Shown here piece by piece: positions 50,617 through 58,959 of a DNA stretch of 64,000 bases. Position 1 is the first letter of the stretch. Every line of letters starts with the position of its first letter. The notes beneath the pieces were generated by a model. It worked only from the letters and a program-made list of their open reading frames with translations, made no database searches and had not been told where the DNA came from. The position numbers and the translations under genes are program-made. This DNA is from JACKAL01 sp964400355 (GTDB lineage Bacteria > Bdellovibrionota > Bdellovibrionia > Bdellovibrionales > JAGQZY01): assembly GCA_964400355.1 (NCBI GenBank), contig CAYNTO010000006.1:62001-126000 (forward strand). Direction: 5' to 3'.

Positions 50617-52881
50617 TTATTTTCCGAACTTAAAGGTGATTCTAGCATCCCAACCAATCTCATCTGTGTCAAGGTTCTTGTAGAGGAGAGCGCCGATGAT
50701 CCAACAGTCTCCGGGTGGCGTAAGAGTGGCGTTGACTGTCCAGCGGCGCCATTCGCTGTCTTTAAGAGAGTACTCGATGTTGCTAAACAGTGCTGTGGTT
50801 TTTGTATCTAAACCCACAGCCAACAGCGCAGACTCTTGGCGCAGGCTGCGTTGAATGTCGGCGGGATCGGCGGGCACGTTGAGGTAGTTGGTATAGATCA
50901 CTTCGAAGTAATTGGTATTTTCCAAAGCCAGTCGAAGACGCGAGTTCACGTTGGTTTGTTTGTGATAGGGAAAATGAAAAAATTCGGTCAGGCTATCTAC
51001 ACGGCCCGTGCGCACATTGAGTAGTCCGCGAATGTCCTGCCAGGGGCGCCCATTGTCGTTCTTTGATTCGATGATGTCATACGCTTGCGACACGGTAAAC
51101 AAAACAGGTTGATTATAAACTTGTCCCAGAGGCGAATCGCTTTTTTGCGCAATTTTATTTGTAAAGGCAAAATTGACCAAACGTTTCCCGATGATGCGAT
51201 CCTCGTAGTCAAACTGCAGGCCACGGCCGTCGGTAGTGTTGAGCACATCCGAGTTTTGTAAAGGCTGAGTTTGAAGAAAGTAGGGAATTTGATTTTGGCT
51301 ACCAAAGAATGTGCTGTTGGTTTGATTGGCGTTGGTGATAGCCTGAAAACTGACTTCCGGAATCATCGAGTGACGGTAACGGCTCGAGCCGCCCTGATAG
51401 ATGGCGCTCATTTCGGTAGAGGTGTTGACACCCACTTGCGTGTAATTGCGGTGTGGAAAAAAATCGAAGTTCTGTTGCTCGTTGATGGCACCCAAAACAT
51501 ATTGGGTGTGACGGTAACTGGCATAGGGAGTAAAATCTATGGCATTGTCCATCAAGCGCATAGGCATATAGAGCATTTGTTGAATGTCGAGTCGCTGCCC
51601 GGTGCGTACCTTGTCGGTCGTTGAATCAAACACGCCGGTGACGTTTCCGGGGCGGTAGCCCTCGGGTGCACCCGGTGGCGTGAACAGGGAATCAAAGCCA
51701 AAACCCTGCCGCGCAATATTGATGTATTGGCCATTGAGCCTATAGAAAATATTGGCATTGTCGAACAGCTTTCTATCGGAGAGCGAGAAGCGCACTTCTG
51801 GCAAACGGTGAACCGAGGTCTCGCGACCGTCGGCAATGCTGTCCTGAAGGAGGCTGATATAATAGCTCGTATCGACGCTCAAATGAAAATCTTCAAAATT
51901 TTTGGTGATCGAGGTGCGGTTGTCCAAAGCGGGCAATCCAAAAAACGGAAACTGCTGTTGGAAGTGGTTCACGTAATCCAAATCAGACGTTAAGCTGATT
52001 GTCGTGCGCTGAATGTAGTCGTTGGGAAGTTCCAGGTAGTGCTCGTAGTTGGCGTGCCAGCGGCGCTTGCCGTCCATGGCTTTGTCCCAAAGCATTGCGG
52101 TGTCCAGCTCACCGCTCGACTTCTGCGAGAGGCGATAGCGGTAATTCACTAACCCCTGAAATCCGCTGCTGTCGAAATGTTTCGCGGAGAGAGTCATGTC
52201 TTGACTGCGCGAAATAGCCCAAAAGTAAGGGATCTCCAAACCAAAGCCGGCATAAGGATGATTTCCCATGGTTGGAGTGAGAACACCGGATTGGCGTTCA
52301 TTTTTTAAAGGCACGATCAAGTAGGGGAAATAGATCAATGGCACTTCGAGGACATGGAGCCAGGAATTTTTAATGTAGGCATAGCCCTCGATTGTCGCAT
52401 CGATCTCGTCGGCGGTAAAACTCCACGAGGCGGCGCACGTTGTGCACGAGGTGAGGTAGGCGGAGTTAGAGACATAGGTGTCGAGCCCGGTTTTTTCGAT
52501 GTAATCCGACTGGATGAGAACTTTTCCAGAAAGCACAACTCCGTTAAAGATTTTCCCAGTTTGTTCCTTAAAGTTGAAAACAAGTTTATCGGCCTGAATG
52601 TCCGATTGAGGTGTTTTCAGTAACACTTTCCCCACGGCGATGACTTCGTTCTTCCCCATCATGACGATGGCTTCATTACAGGAAATAAAATTTTGCTCGA
52701 GTATGATCTGTACGTTGCCGCGCAAGATGGTGAGATCTTTTTCGTTATCTCGTTCGGTAAAATCCGCATTGAGGAGTACTTTTGTTTTGTCTTTTTTTTG
52801 AAAAAGTTGTGCCGACGCAGAGGGCATTAGCCATAGAAACGCGCACGACAAAAATACAAATTGGAGCCATCTACTTGTCAT
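50617..52881 (-). CDS. lptD: LPS-assembly outer-membrane protein LptD
   Basis: A 754-residue protein from the ATG at 52879-52881; the frame stays open to 52992, but the signal peptide (FVFLSCAFLWLMPSASA) begins here. The N-terminal jelly-roll domain (about 30-150, LNADFTERDNEKDLTILRGN) is of the OstA/LptA type. The beta-barrel begins with LTSCTTCAASWSFTADEI and LEVPLIYFPYLIVPLKNERQ followed by SGVLTPTMGNHPYAGFG, the classic LptD region. LptD with LptE inserts lipopolysaccharide into the outer leaflet, showing that this organism makes LPS. The chain ends in ARITFKFGK, a typical barrel-closing strand. Confidence 0.95.
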   Translation of the reverse strand: MTSRWLQFVFLSCAFLWLMPSASAQLFQKKDKTKVLLNADFTERDNEKDLTILRGNVQIILEQNFISCNEAIVMMGKNEVIAVGKVLLKTPQSDIQADKLVFNFKEQTGKIFNGVVLSGKVLIQSDYIEKTGLDTYVSNSAYLTSCTTCAASWSFTADEIDATIEGYAYIKNSWLHVLEVPLIYFPYLIVPLKNERQSGVLTPTMGNHPYAGFGLEIPYFWAISRSQDMTLSAKHFDSSGFQGLVNYRYRLSQKSSGELDTAMLWDKAMDGKRRWHANYEHYLELPNDYIQRTTISLTSDLDYVNHFQQQFPFFGLPALDNRTSITKNFEDFHLSVDTSYYISLLQDSIADGRETSVHRLPEVRFSLSDRKLFDNANIFYRLNGQYINIARQGFGFDSLFTPPGAPEGYRPGNVTGVFDSTTDKVRTGQRLDIQQMLYMPMRLMDNAIDFTPYASYRHTQYVLGAINEQQNFDFFPHRNYTQVGVNTSTEMSAIYQGGSSRYRHSMIPEVSFQAITNANQTNSTFFGSQNQIPYFLQTQPLQNSDVLNTTDGRGLQFDYEDRIIGKRLVNFAFTNKIAQKSDSPLGQVYNQPVLFTVSQAYDIIESKNDNGRPWQDIRGLLNVRTGRVDSLTEFFHFPYHKQTNVNSRLRLALENTNYFEVIYTNYLNVPADPADIQRSLRQESALLAVGLDTKTTALFSNIEYSLKDSEWRRWTVNATLTPPGDCWIIGALLYKNLDTDEIGWDARITFKFGK

Positions 52882-53087
52882 TTGGAGGCTCAGGTTACCT
52901 GAATCAAAACGGGTTGTGTATCGACGATCGATCTTGATGCTCCACGACCAACATCCTCCCAGACGGGGCAATATGTTCCTCATTTGTCTCAATTTGAGGC
53001 GATTTTAAGACCATAGTTGTATCACTTTGAGAGCCTGTTTTGAAAAAGGACGAACTGTCGGTATCATTAAGAGATCGGGGGGTAAGA

Positions 53088-53450
53088 ATGGAAGCAAAAG
53101 TCTTAAAAGTAAAAGGTGTTACGATCGTAAATCTCAAGGGGTTTATAGATGTGGAAACGGCGGCCCCTTTTAGAGATGCCTGCATTCGTTCATTCTCGAA
53201 AAATGGGCAAAAGGTAATTTTTAATCTGGAAAAGCTACAGTTCGTCGGATCCAATGGGATCATCCCGTTCGTGGAATCACTTCAGGATATTTGTGACCAA
53301 GAGTCCATTCAGGTGAAGTTTTGCCGCGTTGGCTCTGAATTCAAAAAAGTATTTCAAGCCAGCCCACTGCGCGATATCGAGATCTTCAACGACGAAGAGG
53401 GCGCTATCACGGCCCTTGTTGAGCCTAAAATTGAGGGCGTGGGCGCCTAA
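53088..53450 (+). CDS. STAS-domain protein (anti-anti-sigma-like)
   Basis: A 120-residue single STAS domain: VTIVNLKGFIDVETAAPFRD (about 9-28), the central KVIFNLEKLQFVGSNGIIPF (about 44-63) and a C-terminal helix. Such proteins bind and sequester anti-sigma kinases. The usual D-S-S-G at the phosphorylation site reads G-S-N-G here, so one candidate serine remains but its neighbours differ. The ATG at 53088 is preferred because GGGGGG lies just upstream; a TTG at 53040 is also open. No kinase partner is nearby. It diverges from lptD and ends in a strong terminator. Confidence 0.8.
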   Translation: MEAKVLKVKGVTIVNLKGFIDVETAAPFRDACIRSFSKNGQKVIFNLEKLQFVGSNGIIPFVESLQDICDQESIQVKFCRVGSEFKKVFQASPLRDIEIFNDEEGAITALVEPKIEGVGA

Positions 53451-53482
53451 TTTATAGGCACTTCACAGTGTGGTCGACAGTA

Positions 53483-53515
53483 GGCGCTCCTGAGAGCGCC
53501 TTTGTTGTTTTTAAG
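53483..53515 (+). terminator. Strong intrinsic terminator after the STAS gene
   Basis: GGCGCTC (53483-53489), loop CTGA, GAGCGCC (53494-53500), then TTTGTTGTTTTT. Confidence 0.9.
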
Positions 53516-53572
53516 CCGGTACAACTCTTGAAGCATAAGTTCCACAGGCCGCGAGCTTTCTTTGGGGGAAAT

Positions 53573-54055
53573 ATGCGCTTTGTTTTTTTAGCACTACTTT
53601 TAATGTGTGTTTCGGTAAGGGCTCTTGCGGGTTGCGCAACGCCGACATCGTCAGCCGCAGATAAGGCGGCACTGGGCGAAGAGATTCGTGGCGTGATCGG
53701 CTCCACATCTTCGTACACTGAAGTTCATAAAGGCACCAATGAGCTTGCGACAAGTAAAACCATTAAAATCGGTGTGAACTTTGCCAATCCCTTCAATTCG
53801 ACGTTCTCTTCAGGAACATTAAAAGCGACTCTTAAAAAAATCTGTGTGGCGGGAAGCAAAATCGTCATCACCACGTCTTTAGGAAATGTCACATTGGCGA
53901 AATCCGGCAAACATGTATCGGTGGGAACATTCGTGGGCACGTACTACGTATTACCGACCAGTCAAGTTGTTAAGAAGACGTCGGAATTGAAAGACGACTT
54001 AAAAAAGATCGTTCCCGATAAAAGATCTGACACAGACACGACCATTATGAGCTAG
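53573..54055 (+). CDS. Secreted protein, unknown
   Basis: A 160-residue protein from the ATG at 53573, which has GGGGGAA upstream; the frame continues back to 53468 through the terminator, which argues against any earlier start. Residues 1-19 are a signal peptide ending RALA. The mature protein starts GCATPTSS, with further strands and serine/threonine-rich segments and one more cysteine at about residue 85. The predicted fold is beta-rich. No family is recognised. It is convergent with the coiled-coil gene and a GC-rich hairpin lies between them. Confidence 0.75.
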   Translation: MRFVFLALLLMCVSVRALAGCATPTSSAADKAALGEEIRGVIGSTSSYTEVHKGTNELATSKTIKIGVNFANPFNSTFSSGTLKATLKKICVAGSKIVITTSLGNVTLAKSGKHVSVGTFVGTYYVLPTSQVVKKTSELKDDLKKIVPDKRSDTDTTIMS

Positions 54056-54076
54056 TGGTAAGCGCTGGAGGCTATG

Positions 54077-54102
54077 AGAGTTGCGCGCTTTCGCGCGCCT
54101 CT
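54077..54102. other. GC-rich hairpin between convergent genes
   Basis: AGAG (54077-54080) and GCGCGC (54083-54088) pair with GCGCGC (54093-54098) and CTCT (54099-54102) around TTTC. No T tract follows on either strand, so it may end transcripts weakly or protect 3' ends. Confidence 0.5.
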
Positions 54103-55252
54103 ACACGTCCATATTATTGCGATTGTTATTTACATAGCGTTTAAAGAAATCTTCATCATATTGTGGCGACGTTTTAGTGCGCTGAAGTTCCACGGAGAGC
54201 TCGCGATTGAGTTTGGTGAGTGCCGTGGTTTTGGTGCGCTCTTTTTCGAATTCGGATTGCAATTTGTACCACAAGCCCTGAAGATTCTGAATTTGCTTTT
54301 CCAAATCTGAATTGTCGCGCGACAAACCGTTGATGGTTTCCTCGGTGGATTTGAGCTGAGTTTCCAGCTGTGCCTTTTCGCTTTGAACTGAACGAAAAGC
54401 CACTTGAGTGTTTTTGAGCTCCTGGCGCATATTCATCAGCTCCGACGTGGCCGTGGTGACCTGATGTTCTTTTTCGCGCTCCTTAAGGATCAACAGGTTT
54501 TCCAGTTCCGATTTTTCTTCGATAGCACGCGTGTTCATATCGGTGTGTTTACGAACTTCCTGAGTGTGAAGCTCCATTTGCTGACGGAGTTCTTGAGTGG
54601 TGGACTCCAGTTGAGTTTTCAGTTGGTGGATAGCCTCACTGCGCTCGTTAATAATGGATTCCATTTGAATGATGTGTTCTTTGAGACCGCGAATCTCCGT
54701 CTCTTTGGATTGAACGTGCTGAGCCAGTTCTTCCACTTTTGTTTTGAAAAACGCATTGTCGTCGGAGAGTTTAAAGTTTTCTTTTTCGAGAGGAAGCAAA
54801 CGACTGAGATCTTTTACCTGCTGTTCGAGCTGCGCGACCTTAGTGGTTTGGTCGGTTGTTTCTTTGCGATGCAGCTGGCTCTGTTCCGCATAGCGCACCT
54901 CGAGGAGTTCGATTTCATTTTTTTGTTCACTCAAGCTTTCCTCGAGTGCGCGAATTTTTTCCAGATGGCCCGAATCTTTTTCGGTCAATAGCTCATGCTG
55001 CTGGCGCAATGTGGACAATTGCTTTTCTTGAGTCTTTGCGGCGTCCTCAAGTTCGAGCACGCGTCTTTCCATAACAGCGCCGCGACGAATTTGCACTTTA
55101 AGGCGTGCAGAGAGATCTTCAGTTTGTGAGATTAACGTCTCCACGGTAGCGGAATGTATCACTGCGAGGGGGATTTTTGAGAGATCAGGAGGTTCCGGTA
55201 TTTGAAAGGGTAGTGGTACCGGTACAAACTCATTGGTTTCTGAATCAGTCAT
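54101..55252 (-). CDS. Coiled-coil protein
   Basis: A 383-residue cytoplasmic protein. After a proline-rich N-terminus (PVPLPFQIPEPPDLSKIP), nearly all of residues 45-365 are heptad-patterned, rich in glutamate, glutamine and leucine, giving a continuous coiled coil with few breaks. The short C-terminus (YDEDFFKRYVNNNRNN) is polar. There is no signal peptide, membrane segment or nucleotide-binding motif. It could be a cytoskeletal scaffold or a spacer; no specific family is recognised. The ATG at 55250-55252 is chosen because GGAGG lies eight bases upstream. Confidence 0.75.
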   Translation of the reverse strand: MTDSETNEFVPVPLPFQIPEPPDLSKIPLAVIHSATVETLISQTEDLSARLKVQIRRGAVMERRVLELEDAAKTQEKQLSTLRQQHELLTEKDSGHLEKIRALEESLSEQKNEIELLEVRYAEQSQLHRKETTDQTTKVAQLEQQVKDLSRLLPLEKENFKLSDDNAFFKTKVEELAQHVQSKETEIRGLKEHIIQMESIINERSEAIHQLKTQLESTTQELRQQMELHTQEVRKHTDMNTRAIEEKSELENLLILKEREKEHQVTTATSELMNMRQELKNTQVAFRSVQSEKAQLETQLKSTEETINGLSRDNSDLEKQIQNLQGLWYKLQSEFEKERTKTTALTKLNRELSVELQRTKTSPQYDEDFFKRYVNNNRNNMDV

Positions 55253-55441
55253 GAAAAATCCTCCGTGAAGTATAGACACTCATCCCGTAGTGTCGGTTAG
55301 GGCTAAGACTTTCGTCTCACGCGCCTTAAGTCTTTATCTTTGCAGATGCGGCAGACGTATGTCCATAAAAAACTCCCGTCAAAAAGGTCTAGCTCACGGC
55401 TCGACCTCTCGATTTTTTCCAGAATATTCCGATACTTCTCT

Positions 55442-56011
55442 ATGACCACTGCTCAAAAAAGCCCCCAACAGGAAGCCGCTTTAAAAGCCTACAATGATAT
55501 TAGGCATTTAGAGTCGCGACTCGCTTCTTTGATCGAGAACGGTGAGGGCGGCCGTAGTGCTTACATTTCCTTTGGATTTACGGTTCTATCCAGTGTGGCG
55601 CAAGGCCAGTACGATCGAGCCATGGAAGAGTTGGAATCTGTGGGGGTTGGGTTTGAACAGTATCGCCTTTTTAAAGTGCGCACTCACCGCTACGTGGAGC
55701 ACGCCAAAAGTCTAGTCAACGCCATTCGCATTAAGCACATGATCGGTCGCTCCACCCATGTGAATAAATCAAAACAAAAAGAGTTATCAGATAAGATTGC
55801 CGACCATTTTTTGGAACTGAAAACGACCATTGTGATGATCGAGAAAATCCAAAAGAATGTGCGCGCAGAAGATTTGAGCTCCACTATCTATCTGGTAAAG
55901 ACCGTATTTTATGCCATTGCCGCCATGGTGCTCATCTCGGGGATGGGCTACGCGTACCACCACCTGGATATTACTCCAAGCCAGCTCTTTACATTCGAGC
56001 TACCGGAGTAG
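55442..56011 (+). CDS. Membrane-anchored protein, unknown
   Basis: A 189-residue protein starting at ATG 55442 (no clear ribosome site; an open frame extends back to 55340). Residues 10-150 are helical and charged, in a TPR-like or four-helix pattern (AYNDIRHLESRLASLIENGE; VAQGQYDRAMEELESVG). One membrane helix lies near the C-terminus (about 158-178, VKTVFYAIAAMVLISGMGYAY), so most of the protein is probably cytoplasmic with a tail anchor. I recognise no family. It is divergent from the coiled-coil gene and convergent with the VKOR-DsbA gene. Confidence 0.6.
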   Translation: MTTAQKSPQQEAALKAYNDIRHLESRLASLIENGEGGRSAYISFGFTVLSSVAQGQYDRAMEELESVGVGFEQYRLFKVRTHRYVEHAKSLVNAIRIKHMIGRSTHVNKSKQKELSDKIADHFLELKTTIVMIEKIQKNVRAEDLSSTIYLVKTVFYAIAAMVLISGMGYAYHHLDITPSQLFTFELPE

Positions 56012-56036
56012 TTGGCGTTCGCGACAGATTACTCAA

Positions 56037-57194
56037 CTACAACGACTTGTAGATTTCCTCTAACACCAACATGCTGGGGCCACCACGAAACGGACGGTTG
56101 TTAATGAATATGGCGGGCGTGCCTTCCACGCCAATGCGTTTGCCAAGCTCCAATTGAGATTTGAGTGTGGTGAGTGTGGCAGGATCGTTGTAACAGGTTT
56201 TCAGCGTCTCCGCGTCGACCCCCAGTTCTTGGGCGACTTTTGGAACCTCTACATTTGGATCGGCCAGCTCGTACAGATTTTCTTGATTTGAAAAAAGGTA
56301 TTCCTGGGCTTCCCAACCTTTATTTTGTTTTTGCGAACAAAATGCGATTTTGGCCAAATCACAGCGACGTCCCGGCGTTCCGCCATTGAGGCCACAGCCA
56401 TCGAGCGGAAAGTTTTGAAAAATAAGCTGCACATCATTTTTGTGGCGTTTGGCAAAATCATGAAGATTGGGAAATGCGCTTTTGCAGTGTGGGCATAGAA
56501 AATCGGAGAACTCGAGAATTTTCATTTTTGCAGAATCCGGTCCCATCGTTAGTGGCTCGACAAGGGCAACATCGACCGGACTTTTTAATTTCCAATCCGA
56601 AACGACCAAAGCCATATTTTCCATCACTTCGCGATTCACAGATGTGCCCATGACCACTTTTCCGGCGGCGACGCTGGTCAGGATCAACGCCAAGAATGCG
56701 ACGCCAATAGGGGAGCCGTACTTTGCAAGTACCGACCAGCGAAATCCATGGGTCCACTTCAGTGCAGAGAGCAACGTCACCACTGAAAGCACATAGGCGA
56801 TCACGCAAAAAGGGCAAAGGGATTTTATCACAAGCACAGAAATTAAACCCATGACCACACTCGACGCCACGGAAAACAACGCCAGTGCTAAAGTGACGGC
56901 TGCACTCTTTTTGCCGTCTTGATCGAGGTAAAGACTTTTTAAGCCGTAGATCAAAATAAACAAGTTGGTGATAAAACCAAAAATGGCGAGGGGAATACCG
57001 AAGATTTCCGAATAACCGCTCATGATAGTTCCAGAGCAATTGACGGTTTCAGAAATATTGCACATGGCACTGCCGGCTTCGGCGGAGTATTTGATGCCGA
57101 TGTGTTGGCGGGTGAGGTACCAATGGATGGCCATGGCGGCCAAGGTGGAGGTTATAAACAGGATGGAGGAGAATCTAAATTTGCTTGTGCTCAT
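56037..57194 (-). CDS. VKOR-DsbA fusion (disulfide-forming enzyme)
   Basis: A 385-residue membrane protein. Residues 1-165 form a vitamin K epoxide reductase-type four- to five-helix unit with loop cysteines C45/C53 and the quinone-side pair C127-P-F-C130. Residues 210-385 are a thioredoxin-like DsbA domain with C234-P-H-C237 in FSDFLCPHCKSAF and a cis-proline region near GVEGTPAIFIN. VKOR oxidises the DsbA domain and passes electrons to quinone, replacing DsbB. It should make disulfides in the many cysteine-containing secreted proteins of this window. The ribosome site is AAGGAAC. Confidence 0.9.
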   Translation of the reverse strand: MSTSKFRFSSILFITSTLAAMAIHWYLTRQHIGIKYSAEAGSAMCNISETVNCSGTIMSGYSEIFGIPLAIFGFITNLFILIYGLKSLYLDQDGKKSAAVTLALALFSVASSVVMGLISVLVIKSLCPFCVIAYVLSVVTLLSALKWTHGFRWSVLAKYGSPIGVAFLALILTSVAAGKVVMGTSVNREVMENMALVVSDWKLKSPVDVALVEPLTMGPDSAKMKILEFSDFLCPHCKSAFPNLHDFAKRHKNDVQLIFQNFPLDGCGLNGGTPGRRCDLAKIAFCSQKQNKGWEAQEYLFSNQENLYELADPNVEVPKVAQELGVDAETLKTCYNDPATLTTLKSQLELGKRIGVEGTPAIFINNRPFRGGPSMLVLEEIYKSL

Positions 57195-57310
57195 TGCAAT
57201 TGTTCCTTAGTCTATACGTTGAATGATTCAAATCTAACGTGAGTTAACGATCATGTCCATGCTAAATCGATGGGGTGTTCCGTTCTTTGGCTGGCTGGCC
57301 GATCGATTCA

Positions 57311-58948
57311 ATGGCGTTGATTATTTTGAGGGCGACTTTGGGTGAATTGCGAATCGGACTTAAGCTCCGAAAAGAAATGTTGCAGAAGCTCAAGAGTCAG
57401 GTGCGCCTGTATTTGGGAAATGAGTCTTCATCGCTGCGTCGTTACGCGCTTCCTTACAAAAAAGACATCGAGCGCACCCGCTGGTCTATCACCGACAATC
57501 AAAAAATGATGGAGGCTTTGGAAGCGTCCGATATGGTCCTTGGCGGTGATTTTCATGCCTTCGCGCAAGCACAACGTTCTCACCTGCGCTTGTTGCGGGC
57601 TCTGGGCAAGAAAAAAGAAATTGTACTGGCTATGGAGTGTGTTCCCTCCAACAAACAAAAAGTACTTGATAGCTATATGAACTCCTCCATCACCGAGAGC
57701 ATGTTTCTAAAGAAAGTGGGTTGGAATAAAAATTGGGGTTTTCCGTGGGAACAGTACAAACCGTTATTTGAACTGATCAAAAAGAACAAAGGGCGGTGCA
57801 TTGCCTTAAACCAAGTGAAGAACTCTAAAAGTTACCAAACGTTGGTCGCCCGCGATCGCCATGCCGCCGCGATACTCGCACGCGAGTTGAGCAAAAACCT
57901 TATAAACAAAAATGACAACCGCTTGATTTATGTACTGTTCGGAGATTTGCACATTGCTCGGGATCACTTGCAAAAGCAAATTCTAAAAAAGATCAAGGGC
58001 GCTCGAGTGTCCACGGTTTTTTTAAATCCGGAGAAATTGTATTTTCAGTTTTATCGTAAAAATCAAGAGCATCGCAGCCCGGTTGTTCAGTTCTCGAAAA
58101 ATGAATTTTGTTTGATCGAATCTCCGCCCTGGGTGAAGTGGCAGAGTTATCTGATTTATCTCAATCAGAACTACGATCAATTCATCGATGACGATGGTGG
58201 CGTGGATTATTCGGAGCATGTGCACGCTCTCATTAAAATTATTGGCGCCGACTTTGAGTTGGCACTGGATGATTCATCGAGCGTCTATTCGTTCAATGAT
58301 CTTGATTTTGTAGATATTCTCGAGGAGCGTCTCGATGCTAAAAGTTTTGAACTTGTAAAAGCATGTGTTCGCAATGATCTGAGCTTTTACATTCCCTCCA
58401 CGAATAGCGCTTTTTTGGCTCGCGGAACTGTCAACTACACGGCTCACCTGGCGGGGCTCATCGTCCACTCTGTTTATAGTCGGCGCAAAAATTGGATCCT
58501 GCCTGAAGCGAGTAACTTTGAACGCTTGATTTGGCAGGAAGCGGTGGCTTTTTTCTTAAGTAAGCTGATCAATCCCAACCGCAAAGCAGTAAGACTTGAT
58601 GATCTTAAGAAGCAATTGGAGGCATTTTCGCCAGATGACAAGGGCGAAGAGGCTTTGCGATTGGCTCTCGATCAAAAAATGCAAGATCTCTTGATTGTTT
58701 ATGGACATACCCAATCGAGCGAAACAAGAAAGCGAAAACTCGTAAAGAAAGACACCACGTTTTTGCGTGCTTCCAAAATTCTCGGAGCCATGATGGGCGA
58801 AAAATTGTTCGCGGGTTACAAAGCTGGACATTTGTCCAAGGCCGACGTGCGAAAATACTTAGAGTATCCCGTGGAATCTTCGGAATTTTACGAATTCTAT
58901 ATTCAGACGTTGAAAACAGTGGATAAAATAGAGCTGGAGCCTTCATAA
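57311..58948 (+). CDS. ChaN/Tiki-like haem-binding-uptake family protein
   Basis: A 546-residue protein with an EreA/ChaN/Tiki-type domain in residues 70-240: VLGGDFHAFAQAQ, LAMECVPSNKQKVLD, then WGFPWEQYKPLFELIKKN, DRHAAAILARELSKN and VLFGDLHIARDHLQ. The paired D-x-H and E motifs are the likely metal site. ChaN in Campylobacter binds haem; related proteins cleave peptides or esters. The last 270 residues are helical and unassigned. No signal peptide is evident. The start is unsettled: GTG 57275, ATG 57311 and ATG 57377 are all open, and an overlapping 30-codon frame from 57253 begins with a better methionine context. Confidence 0.65.
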   Translation: MALIILRATLGELRIGLKLRKEMLQKLKSQVRLYLGNESSSLRRYALPYKKDIERTRWSITDNQKMMEALEASDMVLGGDFHAFAQAQRSHLRLLRALGKKKEIVLAMECVPSNKQKVLDSYMNSSITESMFLKKVGWNKNWGFPWEQYKPLFELIKKNKGRCIALNQVKNSKSYQTLVARDRHAAAILARELSKNLINKNDNRLIYVLFGDLHIARDHLQKQILKKIKGARVSTVFLNPEKLYFQFYRKNQEHRSPVVQFSKNEFCLIESPPWVKWQSYLIYLNQNYDQFIDDDGGVDYSEHVHALIKIIGADFELALDDSSSVYSFNDLDFVDILEERLDAKSFELVKACVRNDLSFYIPSTNSAFLARGTVNYTAHLAGLIVHSVYSRRKNWILPEASNFERLIWQEAVAFFLSKLINPNRKAVRLDDLKKQLEAFSPDDKGEEALRLALDQKMQDLLIVYGHTQSSETRKRKLVKKDTTFLRASKILGAMMGEKLFAGYKAGHLSKADVRKYLEYPVESSEFYEFYIQTLKTVDKIELEPS

Positions 58949-58959
58949 AGAGATGCTCG

